Positions 5,346-7,626 of a stretch of 7,626 nt of DNA are shown here, piece after piece (positions within the stretch are counted from its first letter, which is position 1; each line of letters opens with the position of its first letter). Both the position numbers and the translations under genes were made by a program. Where the stretch lies: positions 1-7,626 of the forward strand of contig QNFK01000073.1 of the NCBI GenBank assembly GCA_003645495.1, in the 5' to 3' direction. This DNA comes from Gammaproteobacteria bacterium. GTDB taxonomy: Bacteria; Pseudomonadota; Gammaproteobacteria; Steroidobacterales; Woeseiaceae. A model generated the notes under the pieces. The model saw only the letters and a program-made list of their open reading frames with translations. It did no database searches and had not been told where the DNA came from.

Positions 5346-6629
5346 TTACTCTTTTTGCAGCCATTCCAGCGCTGGCCCGACCACGAAAAATGATCCCGTT
5401 ACGAGGACTAAATCATCCTTTCCAGCCCGGCTGTCTGCAATCTGCATCGCCTGTGACAAATCATCAGCGATAAGGCACGGCTTGTTACACTGATTGGCTA
5501 TATCGCGCGCCAGGGTCGCAGCAGGTTCGCCTCTGAGCCCCGCAACTGTAATTGCGATCCAGCTGTCCACTAACCCGGACAGTGGTGCAACAATCCCCTG
5601 CACATCCTTATCCGCCTGCATGCCGATGACCGCTGTAATTTTGCCGGCAACGGACAAACCTGCCAGGGATTCCGCCAACACGCGTGCTGCATCTGCATTG
5701 TGTGCAACATCAAGCAACCATTTGCGGCGCTTGTCGACGAATTGGAAGCGGCCGGGTAAATCCAGAGCAGCGAACGCTTTGTCGATCACTGCGGGTGTCA
5801 GCAGCCGCTGCAGACCCATGGCCTCTGCAAGTGCCAACACAGCGGCCGCATTTTGCAGCTGGATATCGCCGGCGAGCGCAGGCCGCTGCAGTGTCTCCAG
5901 CTGGACGTGCTGACCACGCCACGACCAGGTGCCATCCGCTGGTGTATTCAACGCGTAGTCGAAATCTGTTCCTGCCAGTAACAAATCGGCGCCGATCTCG
6001 CTGGCGCACGCCCCGATTGCTGCGGGAACATCTGTAGAACCGAAAACGACCGGCGTCGATGCGCGCATGATGCCGGCCTTTTCTATAGCAATCGATTCGC
6101 GATCGGTGCCCAGCCAGGCGCAGTGGTCCAGGGAAATATTCGTGATCAGGCTGGCATCCGGCTCAACAGCATTGACGGCGTCAAGGCGACCACCCATACC
6201 GACTTCAAGAATCAACGCATCTATCCCGGCTGCGGCAAAAGCAACCAGTGCCGCGAGCGTGCCGAACTCGAAATACGTCAGCGGAACCTCACCACGGGCT
6301 GCTTCAACCGCGACAAACGCCTGCAAAATCCGGGCGTCGCTCGCGGGCCGCCCGTCGATGCGAATTCGTTCGTTGTAACGCAGCACATGCGGCGACGTAT
6401 AACAGCCGGTGACTGCGCCATCGACGCGCAATAACGCTTCCAACATCGCCACGCTGGAGCCCTTGCCGTTGGTGCCCGCGACATGGATAACCCGTTCCGG
6501 CCGCGGCAGCGCCAGGCGCTGCAGAACCTCATGCACGCGCTCAAGACCAAGGACGATCTCGCGCGGCGACAGCGACTCCAGCCAAGGGAGCCAGTCTTCA
6601 AGCGTGGTGAATGAACCGGTCGGGTTCAT
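5346..6629 (-). CDS. folC: Bifunctional folylpolyglutamate synthase / dihydrofolate synthase FolC
   Basis: FolC joins glutamate to dihydropteroate to form dihydrofolate and later extends the polyglutamate tail of reduced folates, using ATP in the cytoplasm. The 427-residue product is of normal length for the family (E. coli 422). Motifs in order: P-loop HVAGTNGKGSS (49-59); YTSPHV..YNERI (77-89), contacting the folate/omega-loop region; LEVGMGGRLDAVN (141-153); SLDH (166-169) and IEKAGI (182-187), with K184 at the usual carbamylated lysine position; LPGRF (291-295); and DVAHN (308-312, allowing for my residue count), starting the C-terminal ligase domain that ends VTGSFFVVG. ATG at 6629 is 13 nt after the accD stop with no good Shine-Dalgarno, so translation probably depends on coupling to accD. 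Bifunctionality is inferred from gammaproteobacterial relatives. Confidence 0.97.
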   Translation of the reverse strand: MNPTGSFTTLEDWLPWLESLSPREIVLGLERVHEVLQRLALPRPERVIHVAGTNGKGSSVAMLEALLRVDGAVTGCYTSPHVLRYNERIRIDGRPASDARILQAFVAVEAARGEVPLTYFEFGTLAALVAFAAAGIDALILEVGMGGRLDAVNAVEPDASLITNISLDHCAWLGTDRESIAIEKAGIMRASTPVVFGSTDVPAAIGACASEIGADLLLAGTDFDYALNTPADGTWSWRGQHVQLETLQRPALAGDIQLQNAAAVLALAEAMGLQRLLTPAVIDKAFAALDLPGRFQFVDKRRKWLLDVAHNADAARVLAESLAGLSVAGKITAVIGMQADKDVQGIVAPLSGLVDSWIAITVAGLRGEPAATLARDIANQCNKPCLIADDLSQAMQIADSRAGKDDLVLVTGSFFVVGPALEWLQKE

Positions 6630-6642
6630 AGAGAGCGTCTGC

Positions 6643-7512
6643 TTAAGAAGGCATTACGGGTTTGGGGCGATTGTCGAACTTGGCCAGCAAATCAGCGATC
6701 TCTTCGCGTAAATTGCGCCGATCAACGATCATGTCGATCGCTCCATGATCGAGCAGGAATTCGCTGCGCTGAAAACCTTCGGGAAGTTTCTGGCCGACGG
6801 TTTGCTCGATAACCCGCGGCCCGGCGAAGCCGATCAATGCTTTTGGCTCAGCAATATTTACATCACCCAACATGGCCAGGCTGGCGGATACGCCACCGGT
6901 AGTCGGGTCGGTGAGCACCGAGATGTAAGGTATTTTCAATTCGGCCAACGTGGCGAGTGCTGCAGATGTTTTCGCCATCTGCAATAAGGAAAACAGCGCC
7001 TCCTGCATGCGGGCACCGCCACTGGCAGAAAATGCGATTAACGGCACATTGTTCTCTGCACAATATCTTGCAGCCCGGGCAAATCGTTCGCCGACGACAG
7101 AACCCATGGAACCGCCCATGAATGCAAACTCGAAAGCACAGACAACGACCGGCCGACCCGCCAATTTGCCTTTCATCGCGACCAACGCGTCCTTCTCGCC
7201 GGTTTTTTTCTGTGCCTGGGTAATCCTGTCACGATATCTCTTGCTGTCGCGAAAGCGTAACGGATCTACCGGTTCAAGATTGCCGGCGATCTCTTCCTGG
7301 GCTTCAGGATCGAGGAAATAATCGAGACGCGTTCTGGCGCCGATGCGCATGTGGTAGTCGCACTTCGGACAGACACTAAGATTACGTTCGAGCTCAGCCC
7401 GATAGAGCTGTGCGTCACAGACGCTACATTTGATCCAAACGCCTTGTGGCACCGAGCGTGTCCGCTTCTCGGTACTGATGCGCGATGGCATTAATTTTTC
7501 AAACCAGCTCAT
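6643..7512 (-). CDS. accD: Acetyl-CoA carboxylase carboxyltransferase subunit beta AccD
   Basis: AccD pairs with AccA to form the carboxyltransferase that moves the carboxyl group from biotin-BCCP to acetyl-CoA, making malonyl-CoA for fatty acid synthesis. The 289-residue product has the N-terminal four-cysteine zinc ribbon, C29-x2-C32 and C48-x2-C51, followed by a crotonase-fold carboxyltransferase domain with FMGGSMGSVVGERF (131-144), FSASGGARMQE (161-171), PTTGGVSAS (203-211) and IGFAGPRVIEQT (227-238). The length and the MSWFEKL start agree with the family (E. coli 304, with variable tails). In E. coli the zinc ribbon also binds nucleic acid, including its own mRNA; that is not shown here. 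The ATG at 7512 has a weak Shine-Dalgarno. It is the first visible gene of the minus-strand run and precedes folC by 13 nt. Confidence 0.98.
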   Translation of the reverse strand: MSWFEKLMPSRISTEKRTRSVPQGVWIKCSVCDAQLYRAELERNLSVCPKCDYHMRIGARTRLDYFLDPEAQEEIAGNLEPVDPLRFRDSKRYRDRITQAQKKTGEKDALVAMKGKLAGRPVVVCAFEFAFMGGSMGSVVGERFARAARYCAENNVPLIAFSASGGARMQEALFSLLQMAKTSAALATLAELKIPYISVLTDPTTGGVSASLAMLGDVNIAEPKALIGFAGPRVIEQTVGQKLPEGFQRSEFLLDHGAIDMIVDRRNLREEIADLLAKFDNRPKPVMPS

Positions 7513-7520
7513 AAGCTCGC

Positions 7521-7550
7521 ATCATAAACGAAAAATTGACATTAATTGTA
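7521..7550 (-). promoter_or_regulatory. AT-rich leader of accD with possible -10 boxes
   Basis: The 80 nt before accD on the minus strand are richer in A/T than the genes around them. Two hexamers match the -10 consensus at five of six positions: TATGAT (7521-7526) and TACAAT (7545-7550). Neither has a clear -35 at proper spacing. A promoter here is plausible because the REP at the right edge suggests an intergenic boundary. Confidence 0.25.
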
Positions 7551-7594
7551 GCCATGCAAACATATTCGAATCCCAATAATCGTCGCAACCCCCC

Positions 7595-7618
7595 GTAGGA
7601 GCCCGTCCTGACGGGCGA
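7595..7618 (+). repeat. Single GTAG-type REP element at the right edge
   Basis: The element starts GTAGGAGC, has a perfect 7 bp stem GCCCGTC-CT-GACGGGC (7601-7616) and ends GCGA. Head and tail match the other REPs in the window (GTGGGAGC ... GCGA), but the stem sequence differs. A GTAG head followed by a short palindrome is the hallmark of REP elements mobilised by RAYT transposases, such as the SMAG repeats of Stenotrophomonas. A partner arm, if any, would lie beyond the window. Confidence 0.75.
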
Positions 7619-7626
7619 GTTCGCTA

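Noticed and set aside
7536..7566. A perfect TTGACA on the plus strand that might start a divergent promoter
   Set aside because: The only -10-like hexamer, CATATT, is 19 nt away and matches four of six positions; it would drive transcription toward the window edge with no visible gene.

Overview
The window looks like chromosomal DNA of a gammaproteobacterium. Five genes on the minus strand, read right to left as accD, folC, dedD, cvpA and purF, follow the classic gammaproteobacterial order known from E. coli. The partial lpxH and the miaE gene also fit that class. The genus cannot be fixed from the sequence alone. The GTGGGAGC/GTAGGAGC-headed palindromes between genes resemble REP elements of Pseudomonas, Stenotrophomonas and several marine gammaproteobacterial lineages.

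Layout from left to right. Bases 1-359 hold the 3' half of lpxH (lipid A synthesis) on the plus strand. Bases 360-589 are a convergent intergenic region with an inverted REP pair, a third REP, and a diverged second copy of the 3' end of miaE. From 590 to 7512 every gene is on the minus strand: miaE (590-1213), a pseudo-receiver/Ser-Thr kinase fusion (1204-2406), purF (2420-3952), cvpA (3974-4504), dedD (4602-5180), folC (5346-6629) and accD (6643-7512). A second inverted REP pair lies between folC and dedD. A third type of REP lies upstream of accD at the right edge.

The genes serve central functions: malonyl-CoA supply (accD), folate synthesis and polyglutamylation (folC), septal peptidoglycan binding (dedD), an inner-membrane protein linked to colicin V production (cvpA), the first committed step of purine synthesis (purF) and tRNA modification (miaE). 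Tight spacing (13 nt accD-folC, 21 nt cvpA-purF, 13 nt purF-kinase, 10 nt overlap kinase-miaE) suggests co-transcription, perhaps in two or three units. The 165 nt folC-dedD gap with its REP hairpin and the 97 nt dedD-cvpA gap are the likely internal breaks.

The non-routine parts are the kinase and the repeats. The kinase sits where E. coli has ubiX. It keeps its catalytic residues but has lost every glycine of the nucleotide-binding loop, and its N-terminal receiver-like domain lacks the phospho-accepting aspartate. The REPs share head and tail sequences but have different, internally paired stems. One REP was duplicated together with the last ~30 codons of miaE in a 131 nt direct repeat. 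No RNA genes, CRISPR arrays, insertion sequences or phage genes were seen.
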